The notes under the pieces are model-generated. The model was not told where the DNA came from and searched no databases. It saw only the letters and a list, made by a program, of their open reading frames with translations. A DNA stretch of 64,000 bases from Dromiciops gliroides (taxonomy: Eukaryota; Chordata; Mammalia; Microbiotheria; Microbiotheriidae), in the NCBI RefSeq assembly GCF_019393635.1, contig NC_057861.1, positions 60,248,532 through 60,312,531 on the forward strand. Reading direction: 5' to 3'. Positions 1 to 11,011 of this stretch are shown piece after piece. The number at the start of each line of letters is the position of its first letter. The first letter of the stretch is position 1. A program made the position numbers and the translations under genes.

Positions 1-55
1 CTCCTGAATCCAGGGCTGGTGCTTTATCCACTGTGCCACCTAGCTACCCCCCTAA
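1..55 (-). mobile_element. WSINE1-like SINE, 3' part outside window
   Basis: Only the complement of the head is present (..CCACTGTGCCACCTAGCT); the rest lies before the window. It abuts L1-derived sequence. Confidence 0.85.
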
Positions 56-598
56 ATCTTGTATAACCTTTAACCCAGCAGTACTGCTACTAGATCCATA
101 CCCCAAAGAGATCAAAGAATGAGGGAAAAGACCCACATGTAAAAAAATATTGATAGCAGCACTGTTTGTGATGACAAAGAATTGGAAATTGAGAGGATTT
201 TCATCAGCTGGGTGGATAATTGAGTAAATTATGATGGAATACTATTGTGCTGTAATGATGAAAGGAATGGTTTCAGAGAAAAATTTATATAATAACAACA
301 ATATTGTAAAGACAAATAGTCTTTGAAAGTCCCAGAAACTCTGATCAGCATAATGACCAACCAATTCCAGAGGACTATCCACCTCCTAATAGAGAACTGA
401 TGGACTCAGAGTGTAAATTGAGAAATATTTTTTTTTGGCCATGGCCAATTAGGGAGTCTGTTTGCTTGACTACAAATGTTTATATAAGGGAGTTTTGTTT
501 TCCATTGTTTCTCAATGAGGCAGGAGCAGAGTGGGACGTTGGAGGAAAAGAAGATAGATCCTTGCTTGAAAAATAAATTTCATTTTTAAAAAATTAAA
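56..598 (+). mobile_element. L1 3' end (ORF2 end plus 3' UTR), decayed
   Basis: It carries the same order of blocks as the L1 ends at 4980-5460 and 60990-61478: the region around CCAAAGAGATCA, the CACATGTA block and the AATTGGAAATTGAG block. It ends in an A-rich tail with AATAAA at about 570. Frames are full of stops. Confidence 0.7.
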
Positions 599-839
599 AT
601 GATATTTGCAGGCCATTACTTCCTGATGTTCTCATGGGATCCCTGCTAGCCTGTGCTATGCTGATCCTGGTTTGCTTCCAGTAATGGATCCACTGGGCAT
701 ACGGTGGTATATATTCTACTTTAAGTTTCTTAGTAAAGCTTCAGTCCTCAGCTAGGGTGAGGATTTCCACTTCCCTACTTTCTCTTTTTTTCCCTCAAAT
801 TCTCCCCTTTTTCTAACTTTCCTTTTACCACTTTCCCCA

Positions 840-1300
840 GTATTCAGCCATTAAACCTAAGTGTAATCCTCAACTTTTCATTGTCTCTCATTCTGCTGTA
901 TCCTAGCTGTTGTCAAGTCCTATCAATTTAACCTTCATGACAATTCTTGTATATGTCCCCTTTTCTCCATTGACACAGCCAGCACCCTCGTCCAGGTGCT
1001 CATCACTTCATGCCTGGCCTATTGCAATAGCCTGCTGATGGGGCTGCCTGCTTTGAGTCTCTCTCTCTGTTCCAGTCCATCCTCCATTCAGCTATCAAAA
1101 TGATCTTCCTAAAATAGGTCTGACCATGTCACTCTCCTTCCCCTATTCAGTAAACTCCAGATGGCTTCTATTACCCACAGGTTCAAATGTAAAATTGTTT
1201 GTTTGACCTTTACATCTCTTCATACTCTGGCCTTCTTCCATCTTTTCAGTCCTCTTAGTAAGCATTCTTATGCATTATTTGTGCCTGACCTGTGGTAGAG
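840..1300 (+). mobile_element. L2-type LINE fragment
   Basis: It contains the ancient L2 signature around CTGACCATGTCACTC and the following AAACTCCAGATGGCTTC...ACCCACAGGTTCAAATGTAAAA block. It is highly diverged and runs with 1490-1800 as a probable continuation. Confidence 0.6.
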
Positions 1301-1390
1301 CCTTCCAAGCTTCACCTTGACTCCAACATAGTGATGTCATTTTGGTCCTCTTCAAGAACTAAAGACAACAACCAACCAAACAATACCTAA
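1301..1390 (+). mobile_element. Tail of a long-tailed tRNA-SINE
   Basis: It holds GTGATGTCATTTTGGTCCTC followed by TTCAAGAACTAAAGACAACAACC. This matches the 3' tail of the copy at 12241-12555 and the reverse-strand piece at 58620-58665. Confidence 0.5.
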
Positions 1391-1489
1391 CTCCCACACA
1401 CATACACTGAGATACAGTGTTCCTTGGACATGACTGTTTCCTGACTGTGCAATTTCACTGGCTTTCTATCATTCCTGGAATTCTTTGCC

Positions 1490-1800
1490 TTCTCTTCTCT
1501 CCCTCCTGCTTCCCCTGACTTTTAGCCTCAGCTAAAATTCCATCTTCTGAAAAAAAATTTTTTTCTCAATTCCCCTTAATGTACCTTGCTCTGTGAATTA
1601 TCTCTATTTTATCTTGTATATATCTTGTTTTTATTGAGTTATTTCCATATTATCTCCCCATTAGAATATAAGTTACTTGAGTGTTCCTTATTATTTTGCC
1701 TCTTTTTGTATCTTCAGCTCTTAGCACAGTGCCTAGCATATAGTAGGCATTTAAAAATATGTTTATTGACTCACTCACTGACTGACTTGTTTACCTCTTA
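1490..1800 (+). mobile_element. L2-type LINE 3' end
   Basis: It has the typical L2 terminus: TTAGCACAGTGCCTAGCATA, then TAGTAGGCATTTA and TTTATTGACTCACTCACTGA. Short ORFs here have no coding meaning. Confidence 0.65.
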
Positions 1801-2384
1801 CCTGTTTAGCACACTAGCTATCCAGGCACCACTGGATTAAGGTTATGGGGTCTAATGACTTTCACCTGCCCCTGTTCTCTACTTGACCTGGTCATTTCAT
1901 TGTTCTAGGTTCATTGCTCTGGGGACTAGGTTTCCTAGTACTACAATCCCACCCACCCCCTTCCCCCAGATGCCTGAGGAACAATTCCATTAGGAATTCT
2001 ACTCTAAGGGGTCCTCAAAAGCAAGGGAGGAAAAAGGGTTTGGGGTTTTTTAAAAGAGTATTCCAGATAAATCAGATATGCAATAGGCATATTCCCACAT
2101 AGGAGAGAAAACTGCTACACAATGAAGACTCATAGAATGATTACAATCAGTTGAGAGGCTAGTACAGAAAACTCTGTGACATTTGTAATTACTAATTAGC
2201 CAATCTACATTTCACCTCCACTGAGTACAGCCTAATCAAAGCTACATGGGCTCTTTTCTTTCTGTTGTTTTTCTCACTGTCACAACTGCTCTGAAATCAG
2301 ATGCCCCATTGCATGTATGGCCAGGAGAGGGGAAGATGTCAGGTGTATTTTGAGATCTCATAATGCCCACCCCACCGGGTACTG

Positions 2385-2802
2385 AAGTGTGAGAAAATAA
2401 TCAGCCCAGAGTCAGTAGAATTACAAAGGAAATGTCCGTTGAAATTACTGACTACCTGAAAGAAGTTAACTCACCTAGACGACCCAAGCCATGTCAATCA
2501 ATGGATTTGAATGTTACTGTCCAATTAGCTTGGATCAATGTGCAGTGGCCCACCTCTACCTGCCAGAAGATGAAAATCCTTGGGGCAAGGGGGGGAGGTG
2601 GTGCTCTTCTCTCCCCTGTGCTCTCTCCTCTCTATCCTAGGTAACGTAGGGCTTTTGAACTTTTGGAGCCATGGGCTCTCTCTTTACTAACATTTAATAT
2701 GCTTTAATAAATGCTGCCAAAGACTGGTGCTATTAGCCTCTAATTTATAAATAGCAATATATTAGAAACCCTAGCTAAGCTTCCTAAAACCTAGAACAGA
2801 GA
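2385..2802 (+). mobile_element. ERV LTR (same family as 26536-27372)
   Basis: The 3' portion shares ATGCTTTAATAAATGCT and a TCTAATTTATAARTARCAATATATTAGAAACCC-type segment with the LTR near 27.3 kb. AATAAA at about 2706 gives the + orientation. It ends in CTAGAACA; the 5' boundary is uncertain. No internal viral genes are seen. Confidence 0.55.
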
Positions 2803-2824
2803 TAGATACCCCCATATATTTTCT

Positions 2825-2981
2825 TTCCTTTTTTTTCTTTAAGGCAGGGCAATGAGGGTTAAATGACTCGCCCAAGGTCACATAGCTAGTAAGTGTCAAG
2901 TGTCAGAGGCTGGATTTGAACTCAAGTCCTCCTAAATCCAGGGCCGCTGCTTTATCCACTGCGCCACCTAGCTGCTCCCAT
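2825..2981 (-). mobile_element. WSINE1-like SINE
   Basis: Full-length reverse copy: T-rich tail, AGGGTTAAATGACTCGCCC, then the complement of the head ending CACCTAGCTG. A 65-codon ORF overlaps it by chance. Confidence 0.85.
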
Positions 2982-3114
2982 CCCCATATATTTTCAAATG
3001 ACACAGTAGGAAATAAGACACAAACATGAGGTGGCCCATCCCAGACACAGGCTTGCCTAGAAGGGCATGTGTGTGTTGCACGCACAATAGAAAACACACA
3101 GAGTTTTATATATT

Positions 3115-3388
3115 AAACATGTATATTAATTCATTTCCTATAGATCTTAGACATCAGACTCTTGTCAGAGATATTTGATACAAAGATTCCCCTCCCCCCC
3201 CTTGTCCTAGTTGCATTATGTCTGTGTAAGGGCTTTTCATTCTCATTTGATCAAAATTATGAATTTTTCTTTTGTGATTGCCTTTTTCCCTTTTGGGGTT
3301 AAAAATTCTCCCACTAATCATTGCTGCAAAAATGTATCTGACTGATCTAGTTATCATAGGGAAATAGGTGGTGGTAGGTCATTAGGTA
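3115..3388 (-). mobile_element. Antisense L1 fragment
   Basis: It matches the antisense L1 piece at 15240-15500 in block order (TTGTCAGAGATATTTGATA, C-rich CCCCTCCCCCC, TCAAAATTAT...). It was interrupted by insertion of the SINE at 3403. Confidence 0.5.
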
Positions 3389-3402
3389 TTCTTTAAAGAA
3401 TT

Positions 3403-3563
3403 GCACCTGGGGAAGCTAGGTGGCGTAGTGGATAGAGCACCGGCCCTGGATTCAGGAGTACCTGAGTTCAAATCTGGTCTCAGACACTTAACACTTACTG
3501 GCTATGTGACCTTGGACAAGTCATTAAACCCCAATTGCCTCACAAAAAAACAAACAAACAAAC
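3403..3563 (+). mobile_element. WSINE1-like SINE with A-rich (CAAA)n tail
   Basis: Head GGAAGCTAGGTGGCGTAGTG; tail CCCAATTGCCTCAC plus (AAAC)n. It is flanked by AAGAATTGCACCT (about 3387) and AAGAATTACACCT (about 3563), a target-site duplication with one difference. Confidence 0.9.
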
Positions 3564-4293
3564 AAGAATTACACCTTCACCTAAATAATTGGAAAAATAT
3601 CAATTGCTCATGGATAGGCCGAGCTAATATAATAAAAATGACAATTCTACCTAAATTAATTTACTTATTCAGTGTCATACCAATCAGACTACCTAAAAAT
3701 TATTTTATAGAGCTAGAAAAAATAATAACAAAATTCTTCTGGAAAAACAAAAGGTCAAGAATATCAAGGGAAATAATGAAAAAAAAATGCACAAGAAGGT
3801 GGGCTAGCTGTACCAAATCTGAAGCTTTACTATAGATCGGCAGTCATCAAAACTATTTGATGCTGGCTAAGAAATAGAGTGGACGATCAATGGAATAGGC
3901 TAGGCACAGGAGACACAGTAATAAATGACTTTAATTATGTACTGTTTGATAAACCCAAAGACTGCAGCTTCTAGGATAGGAACTCAGTATTTGACAAAAA
4001 CTGCTGGGAAAACTGGAAGATAGTATGGCAGAAATTAGGCATAGACCAACATCTTATACCTTACACTAAAATAAGGTCAAAATGGGTACATGATTTAGAC
4101 ATAAAAGGTCATACCATAGGTAAATTAGGAGAGAAAGGAATAGTTTACCTTTCCAATCTTTGGAAAAGAGAACAGGTTGTGACCAAACAAGAGATAGAGA
4201 ATATTATGAAATGCAAAATGGATGATTTTGATTACATTAAATTAAAAAGGTTTTGTACAAACAGAAACAATACATCCAAAATTAGAAGAGAGA

Positions 4294-4426
4294 GGGCAGC
4301 TAGGTGGCGCTGTGGATAAAGCACTGGCCCTGGATTCAGGAGGACCTGAGTTCAAATTTGGCCTCAGACACTTACTAGCTGTGTGACCCGGCAAGTCACT
4401 TAACCCTCACTGCCCTGAAAAAAAAG
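4294..4426 (+). mobile_element. WSINE1-like SINE in L1
   Basis: Complete head and body (GGGCAGCTAGGTGGCGCTGTG), ending CACTGCCCTG plus A tail; inserted in L1 ORF2. Confidence 0.9.
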
Positions 4427-4623
4427 GGGAGGCAGAAAGCTGGGAAACAATTTTTATAGCCAGTACTTCTGATAAATGTCTCATTTCTAAAATATATTGG
4501 GAACTAAATCAAATTTATAAGAATCCAAGTCATTCCCCAATTGAGAAATGGTCAAAGGGTATGAACTGGCAGTTTTCTGATGAAGAAATCAAAGCTATCT
4601 ATTGCCATATGAAAAAAAATGCC

Positions 4624-4774
4624 CTGGGGGTGGCTAGGTGGCACAGTGGATAGAGCACTGGCCCTGGAGTCAGGAGGACCTGAGTTCAAATCTGGACTCA
4701 GACACTTAACACTTACTAGCTGTGTAACCCTGGGCAAGTCACTTAACCCCAATTGCCTCACCAAAAAAAAAAAA
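4624..4774 (+). mobile_element. WSINE1-like SINE in L1
   Basis: Variant head GGGGGTGGCTAGGTGGCACAG, body with AGAGCAC/TTAACACTT, and tail CCAATTGCCTCACC plus A13. The flank ATGCCCT is repeated on both sides (4619 and 4775), giving a target-site duplication. Confidence 0.9.
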
Positions 4775-5475
4775 ATGCCCTAAATCACTAGTGATTAGAG
4801 AAATGCAAATTTAAACAACTCTGAGATACCACCTCATACCTATCAGATTGGCTAATATGACAAAAAAGGAAAATAATAAATGTTGGAGAAGCTGTGGAAA
4901 AATTGGAACACTAATGCATTGTTGGTGGAGCTGTGAACTGATCCAACCATTCTGGAGTGCAATTTGGAATTATGTCCAAAGGGCCATAAAGCTGTGCATA
5001 CCCTTTGACCCAGCAATACCACTATTGGGTCTTTTTCCCAAAGAGATCATAAAAAAGGGGAAAGGACCCACATGTACAAAAATATTTATAGCTGTTCTTT
5101 TTGTGGTGGCAAGGAACTGGAAATTGAGGAGCTGCCCATCAATTGGGGAATGGCTGAAAAAATTGTGGTATATGGATCTAATGGAATTCTATTGTGCTGT
5201 AAGAAACGATGAGAAGGAGGATTTCAGAGAAACCTGGAAAGACTTGCCTGAACTGATCATGAGTGAGATGAACAGAACCAGGAGAACATTGTACACAGTA
5301 TCTTCAACATTATGTGTTGATCAACTGTGATAGACTTGATTCTTCTCAGCAACACAATGGTCCAAGATAGTTCCAAAGGACTCATGATGGAAAATGCTCT
5401 CCAAATCCAGGAAAAAAAAGAACTGTGAAATTTGGATGCAGATTGAACCATACTCTTTCTTTTGTTTTTGGTGCT

Positions 5476-5563
5476 GTTGTTTTTTTTGGTGAGGCAATTG
5501 GGATTAAATGACTGCCCAAGGTCACACAGCTAGTAAGTGTCAAGTGTCTGAGGCCGGATTTGA
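5476..5563 (-). mobile_element. Truncated SINE (tail and body only) in L1 3' UTR
   Basis: T-rich tail, GTGAGGCAATTGGGATTAAA, up to TGAGGCCGGATTTGA, then L1 resumes. The tRNA-like head is absent, so the copy is 5'-truncated. Confidence 0.8.
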
Positions 5564-5705
5564 TTCTTCTCTTATAACATGACTAATGCAGAAATATGTT
5601 TAATGTTATTGTACATATATAAACTAAATCAAATTACTTGCTGTCTTGGGGAGGGGGGGGGAGGGAGGGAAAAATTTGAAACTAGAAATCTTATAAAAAC
5701 AAATG

Positions 5706-5868
5706 TTGGGGGCAGCTAGGTGGCGCAGTGGGTAAAGCACCGGCCCTGGATTCAGGAGTACCTGAGTTCAAATCCGGCTTCAGACAATTGACACTTACTA
5801 GCTGTGTGACCCTGGGCAAGTCACTTAACCCCCATTGCCCCGCCAAAAAACAAAAAAAAAACAAATGT
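5706..5868 (+). mobile_element. WSINE1-like SINE in L1 3' UTR
   Basis: Inserted between AACAAATGTTG (5700) and its repeat AACAAATGTTG (5860), an 11-bp target-site duplication. Body of the AAAGCAC/TTGACACTT type with a CATTGCCCC tail. Confidence 0.9.
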
Positions 5869-6329
5869 TGAAAACTATCTCTACATGTAACTGGAAAATA
5901 ATAAAATAATTTTATAATTAAAAAAAAGAATTACACCTTCTCTGTGCACAATTCAATTAGAATAAAATAGTCTTTTATTTGGGTGCTATAGAAAGTGACC
6001 AAGAGAGAAGTCAAAGACTTGCCTCAAGGGGAGAAAATGGCTTAGAGATAACATGATTCTCTGAAGTGCATTTCTCCTCTTCAAAAACAGAAAGGCAAAA
6101 GCTTTTATAGCTAGTAGATGGGGTGACCACCACCTGACAGTGGAGGGGTGGTAGTGCTGACTTCTGGAGTTATCTCTGTCCAGCAATCAGGCAGCATCCT
6201 TGCCTAATAGGCTTATCTCCCTTACTTCTCAGGTATGTCCATCCTGATAGCTAGTTGGCCCCACCTTCATGTCATAGTTCTCTTCTCATTTTTTCTAATG
6301 GTTTCACCTTTAATATTCAAGGCCCATAG

Positions 6330-6475
6330 GAGGCAGCTAGGTGGCACAGTGGATAGAGCACCAGTCCTGGATTCAGGAGGACCTGAGTTCAAATCCAGCC
6401 TCAGACACTTAACACTAGCTGTGTGACCCTGGGCAAGTCACTTAACCCTCATTGCCTCACCAAAAAAATTTTTTT
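6330..6475 (+). mobile_element. WSINE1-like SINE
   Basis: GGCAGCTAGGTGGCACAGTG to CATTGCCTCACC plus A/T-rich tail. The CACTTAACACT block lacks the usual following TTACT. The flank TATTCAAGGCCCATAG recurs after it as TATTCAAGACCCATAG, a target-site duplication. Confidence 0.9.
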
Positions 6476-7162
6476 AAATTAAAAAAAATATTCAAGACCC
6501 ATAGCCATCTCGAATTTATTATATCACATGCATAAGAAGTTTGTTTAAAACTAGTTTCTGCCAAAGTGGCTTCTAGTTTCCCAGCAATACTTGTAAATAG
6601 AGAATTCTCCTGAAAGTAATTTATGTTCTCAAGTTTTCCTTGCACACTGGGTTGAGCTAAATCATTTCTAATTCTTCCTTATCTTATCCCTTCCCTTAAT
6701 CTGTTTTTCTTTTTTTTTTAAACCAATACCAAATAGTTTCAACAGTTACTGCTTTATAATAAAATTTAATGTGTGGGGGGGGGAGAGAAACTATTCCCTT
6801 TCAATTCCTACTTTTTTCATTATTTCTTTTAAGATACTAGATTTTCTATCCTTCTAAATGAATTGTTTTCATCTATAATACTAAATCTGTAAATTAATTT
6901 AAGTAGTATTATCATTATTTTTATTATCCCATGTGGTGAAGATATGTGCCTGAGGTGGAATACAGGGAATTCATAATGGTTTTAGTCTGAGGAAATCCTA
7001 TTCATTGAGAGGTCACCTTTTCTGAGAAAGCATTGCACCTTCATGTACAGTACCTTTTCACAAGAAAAGGGATTTGTGAATTTCTATAGGAAGATGATAC
7101 CAAGAATGAAGAGTCAATCAATCAGTCGATAAACATTCATTAAGGACCTTTGTGCCATACAA

Positions 7163-7290
7163 AGCAGCTAGGCGATGCAGGGGACAGAATGCTAGGCTTG
7201 GAGTCAGGAAGACCTGAGTCCAAATTCCTACCCAGACACTTACTAGCAGTATGTGATCCTGGGCAAATCACTTAAACTTGTTTGCCTCCA
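7163..7290 (+). mobile_element. Old, diverged tRNA-headed SINE
   Basis: AGCAGCTAGGCGATGCAG and TTGGAGTCAGGAAGACCTGA, followed by CCTGGGCAAATCACTTAAAC, are clear but heavily mutated. It looks older than the WSINE1-like copies (MAR1-like head). Confidence 0.65.
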
Positions 7291-7659
7291 AGTCTTTATT
7301 GTTAAACTAGATAGCTGCAGGATTTGAATCCCTGTTCTGGTGGGTTACTATAAATAAGAATGTGGATTGGATATTACAATCAACAGAGGTTTATAAATTA
7401 TACTAGAGATGTTGTGAAAGGCATGACCTAACAACTGGACGCTACCAGCTGTATGGCTTGGGAAAACAGAATGGCACTAGACATGCTCCTGAAAGAAAAA
7501 GGAGGGGTTTTGTGTGATGTCGAAGGGAAACTGCTGTACATCTATACCTAACAATACAGCCCCAGATGATTTTATTACCTAAGCATAAAAGGGCTTGCTG
7601 CCCTATCTGAGGAATTGGCTAGAATTCCAGGAATGGACTCTTTGTTTTGATTTTCGGAG

Positions 7660-7860
7660 TTTTTCTCATACTTCCCTGTTTAGTTCCTTGCTTTATAGGT
7701 TTGATACAGATACAGCTGACGGTGACCCAGCAGTTCACGGAGAAAGGAGAAAAGACCCTGATTCTGAAACTTCAGAGAGACCGGTGATGGCCTGGACTTG
7801 TACCAGCAGGCTGAAACCCTGTACAATCGCTGGGTGAAGGAATCAAGCCACTGACTCAAG
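7660..7860 (+). other. Short coding-like scrap upstream of the LTR, frame-shifted
   Basis: Two adjoining frames read like protein (a stretch with TVTQQF, then after a shift a stretch ending in KESSH and a stop). Its position just before a polypurine-like tract and an LTR would suit the end of an ERV env region, but a processed-gene remnant is equally possible. I do not recognise a family. Confidence 0.2.
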
Positions 7861-7898
7861 TCCAGTGGATGCTCTCTGAGCAAAAGAAAAAGGAGACA

Positions 7899-8636
7899 TT
7901 GTATGGAATAGGTGGACTTGAGTCAGTTCAGATTTTGAGGATGGGGTCTGGAAAGTACCCAGCCCCCAGTCCCTGTTATTGTTAGATTATTCTGTTCATG
8001 TTTTATTCCATAGATTATAATAGAAATCATGTGTCTTGCCTTACTGAACCTAATGTACCCCGATACCACCCCTTTCTCCCTCCCTCTCCCCCCCCACCTA
8101 CATTCTAAACCCCTAGTCCTTGTTATGCTGTTGCTACAACACACCTCCCCACCTTGTTCTATGACCAGGCAGGAAAGATGTCTCCTGTTAGCACAGACCC
8201 CACCCAGATACTACTTCTCCCCTCTTGCATTCCTCCTGGTACCAGATCCTGGTACCATTACTCCCCTCTTCCCCCTTGCCCCTCCTTACACGGGTGGATC
8301 GGTTTCACCCTTTTCCCCCTCCCATGGTTTGACCTTTTCCCCCTCCCCTTTTCCCCTCGCTCTTGGAACATGTATCCATACTTTGATCACATGCTGAACA
8401 CGCATGCTGGGTGAGACAGGATTGGATGTTAGATTGTGAGCTCACCCTGTGTATGAGGGAACCCCCCCCTTCAAAACTTCCATAAAAACACAACCCATGA
8501 GCCCATTAGTGCGCGCTTCGTCCTTTGCATGGAGTCGTCCATTCTCATGAGAATGTAATAAATCTGCCTCTGCTTGACTTGGTGGTCTCCTAGAATTATT
8601 TGGGTAAACTAGGCAATTTTGTCCCAACAATTGTCA
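7899..8636 (+). mobile_element. ERV LTR (gammaretrovirus-like U5), possibly with a scrap of internal 3' end before it
   Basis: The 3' part has the layout of an ERV1-type LTR: a C-rich U3, CCATAAAAACACAACCC, GTGCGCGCTTCGTCC, AATAAA at about 8558, and a U5 ending TTTTGTCCCAACA. A purine-rich AAAAGAAAAAGGAGACAT just before 7899 could be a polypurine tract. The 5' boundary is uncertain (7899 or about 7975). No replication-competent gene is present. Confidence 0.55.
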
Positions 8637-8639
8637 AGT

Positions 8640-9400
8640 CAAAATTAACACAAGTGGCAGAGAATCAATCCATACTCTGTTGCATCTTAGTCTCAGAGGT
8701 CGCAGTGAGTGCACAATCATTTGCTTACAAAAAAGTCATGCACCAATTCTCTCAACACTTTAGTCTTGACCATAACATTCACAAACATCAAGACTGGGTG
8801 GATAAAAATGATGGGGAAATTCAGAAGCTACTAGATGAAAAAACAAGAATTCCATGGGGTTTACCAACAGGATAATTTGTCCACCTCTAAGAAGGCAGCA
8901 TTTAATTTTATCAAAAGTAAAGTATGGGGCAGCTAGGTGGTGCAGTGGATAAAGCACCAGCCCTGAAATCAGAAGTACCTGAGTTCAAATCCGGCCTCAG
9001 ACACTTTACACTTACTAGCTGTGTGACCCTCGGCAAGTCACTTAACCCCTATGGCCCCGCAAAAAAAAAAAAAAAAAGCAAAGTACAATTGAGGCTTAGA
9101 GAGATGCAGGTGGTTCAGTAAGAAGGCAGATGAAATTCCGTGTTATGCTGATAGTAACAATCCAAAATGCTTCTATCATTCCCTGAAGACTATTTATGGA
9201 CCAAAGATTCAACTATTCAATTTTGATGAAGTCACACTGATGAGTGATAAGGACATGATTCTAGAGAGATGGGCTGAACATTTCCATAGTGTTCTCAACA
9301 GATGATTATCAACCAATGCTGAAGCCATTGACTAAAAACCTCAGGTTGAAGTCAATTCCTCTATAGTTGAACTTCAACTGAAGAGATCACATGATCGTTT
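8640..9400 (+). mobile_element. RTE (BovB-like) LINE fragment
   Basis: Translated pieces match the linker between endonuclease and reverse transcriptase of RTE/BovB elements: DGEIQKLLDEK, then LREMQ, ADSNNPKCFYHSLKTIYGP and ERWAEHFHSVLN. There are many stops and frameshifts, and a SINE at 8926 splits it. Confidence 0.75.
8926..9078 (+). mobile_element. WSINE1-like SINE in RTE fragment
   Basis: AAGTAAAGTAT before and AAGCAAAGTAC after are the target-site duplication with two differences. Tail TATGGCCCCGC plus A17. Confidence 0.9.
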
Positions 9401-9502
9401 CTTATCAAATGTTTGTTTTATTGAATCATTATCCCTATGTTATGGATGAAGCAGGGGAGTACTGTTAGTCCTAGGTAGAACTCAGTTAAGAAGTTCTGTA
9501 AG

Positions 9503-9694
9503 GGGGCAGCTAGGTGGCACAGTGGATAGAGCACCGGCCCTGGATTCAGGAGTACCTGAGTTCAAATCTGGCCTCAGATACTTAACACTCTACTAGCTGT
9601 GTGACCCTGGGCAAGTCACTTGACCCCAATTGCCCCGTCAAAAAAAAACCAAAAAACCAACAACAAAAAACCCAAAAAACAAACAAAAAAGCAA
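9503..9694 (+). mobile_element. WSINE1-like SINE in LTR
   Basis: Flanked by AAGTTCTGTAAG and AAGTCCTGTAAG (target-site duplication). The tail is an unusual long AAAACC/AAACA mixture of about 55 bases. Confidence 0.9.
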
Positions 9695-10252
9695 AGAAGT
9701 CCTGTAAGGAACTCCAGGATAAAATTGTTATGGGCCTAGAACACCAGAAGTTCTCTGGGGTAAATCAAAGAACTTTTTCCTTGAGAAACTAAACCAAAGG
9801 ACAGACACACCTAAAGGGATTAGTGACACCAGATAGGGACTGAGCTGGCTCCAGGACCATCACCCTTCATTCCGGTCTCCCACACCCCTGGGGAGATAAG
9901 ATTAGGTATGGCTGCAGCCTTTGTGAGGAGGAGAGAGATGGCTTGAGAGATCCCCAGCCACTCCTCACCCAACTCCCACAGCACCACCAGTGGGGGAGGG
10001 TCCTCCCCCAATAAGAGAACCTTCCACAGTCAGATGATCACCCCACCAGTCCTCTATAAAAGTATCTGCCTGTATTCTGCTTGAGGAGATAGATATCTCA
10101 GAGCCACACCTCTGTGCTATGCCTTCTCCCCATGAGAAGTCCAAGAATTTCTCTCTTGGTTTCCTTTCCCTAGCACCCTAAATAAACTATTATTTTATTC
10201 TAATTGGTTTTGTGTGCAAGAGGGTATAATTCTTTAAAGAGGAATTCCTAAG

Positions 10253-10287
10253 AACCCTAATCCCTACCCCTACCCCTATCCCAAACC
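10253..10287 (-). repeat. Degenerate telomere-like (CCCTA) tract
   Basis: ACCCTAATCCCTACCCCTAC and further CCCTA units resemble the vertebrate C-strand telomere repeat but sit at the LTR end. Probably an LTR feature. Confidence 0.4.
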
Positions 10288-10857
10288 TCTATTCCCTACC
10301 TACAGAAGTCATTTAGAGCTACAATTTATGGGATTCTTGAAGACAAAGTTTCACAGTCAGAATTAAACAAGAGTTCAGAGATTAGATAATAGTCACAGAA
10401 GAATAGCTACTTCAGATTTTGGAGACTCATTTTACTAAAACCATTTAAGCTTTCTTTGACCACTCCCCCTCCAAGCATACTCCTTTCCACTTCATCAAAG
10501 GGAAATTGAAGACATACTTCTATCAAAGATTTCTTCCTTTTCTTGGTCTGATCTTTATCTTGATCCAGTCAACATCCAAGTAGGGATAAAAGAATGTATC
10601 TTAAGGCACTTAAGGGAGAGCTTCTACCGCAGCACTTTATTTTTACCCTTAGGGAGAACAGAATTCCCATTCAACTTTTACCCTGTTTAGTTAAGGAAAT
10701 GGAAAGGCTTTTGCTGGAGGAGGGGGGATATTTAATGCTGGGCATGGTTTTCCTAGAAGTGTGATTAAGCAATGGTGAGGTTTTCTTCAGTGATGAAAGT
10801 CTGGAGAGAACATCAGCTCAAACATGTATTTCTTAATATTTTAAAATGTACTGGGGC

Positions 10858-11002
10858 AAGGGGCAGCTAGGTGGCGCAGTGGATAGAGCACCGGCCCTGA
10901 AGTCAGGAGTACCTGAGTTCAAATCCGACCTCAGACACTTAACACTTACTAGTGTGTGACCCTAGGCAAGTCACTTAACCCCAATTGACTCACTTAAAAA
11001 AA
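10858..11002 (+). mobile_element. WSINE1-like SINE, first of adjacent pair
   Basis: AGAGCAC/TTAACACTT type, lacking the usual CTAG in TACTAGTGTGTGACC. The flank AAAATGTACTGGGGCA (10845) recurs as AAAATGTATTGGGGCA (11002). Confidence 0.9.
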
Positions 11003-11011
11003 ATGTATTGG

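Larger units (their letters stand above)
3578..5925 (+). mobile_element. 5'-truncated L1: ORF2 3' third and 3' UTR, with four SINE insertions
   Basis: Translation gives the L1 ORF2 C-terminal region downstream of the reverse transcriptase palm (WKNINCSWIGRANIIKM, then ELEKIITKFFWKNK), continuing in pieces to about 5330. A G-rich polypurine tract (5648-5670) and AATAAAATAATTTT precede the A tail. SINEs interrupt it at 4294, 4624, 5478 and 5708. The flanking copies AGAATTACACCTTC (3564-3577 and 5927-5941) are the target-site duplication. Frameshifts and stops show it is dead. Confidence 0.8.
9463..10300 (+). mobile_element. ERV LTR with SINE insertion
   Basis: Starts TGTTAGTCCTAGG. It has a TATA box (CTATAAAAGTATC, about 10055), AATAAACTATT poly(A) signal (about 10181) and a C-rich end CCCTACCCCTATCCC. 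This spacing fits U3-R-U5. There is no viral coding sequence next to it. The 3' boundary is approximate. Confidence 0.55.

Noticed and set aside
8029..8414. Two overlapping ORFs of 122 and 86 codons
   Set aside because: They lie in the C-rich U3 part of an ERV LTR; Pro/Leu/Ser composition only.
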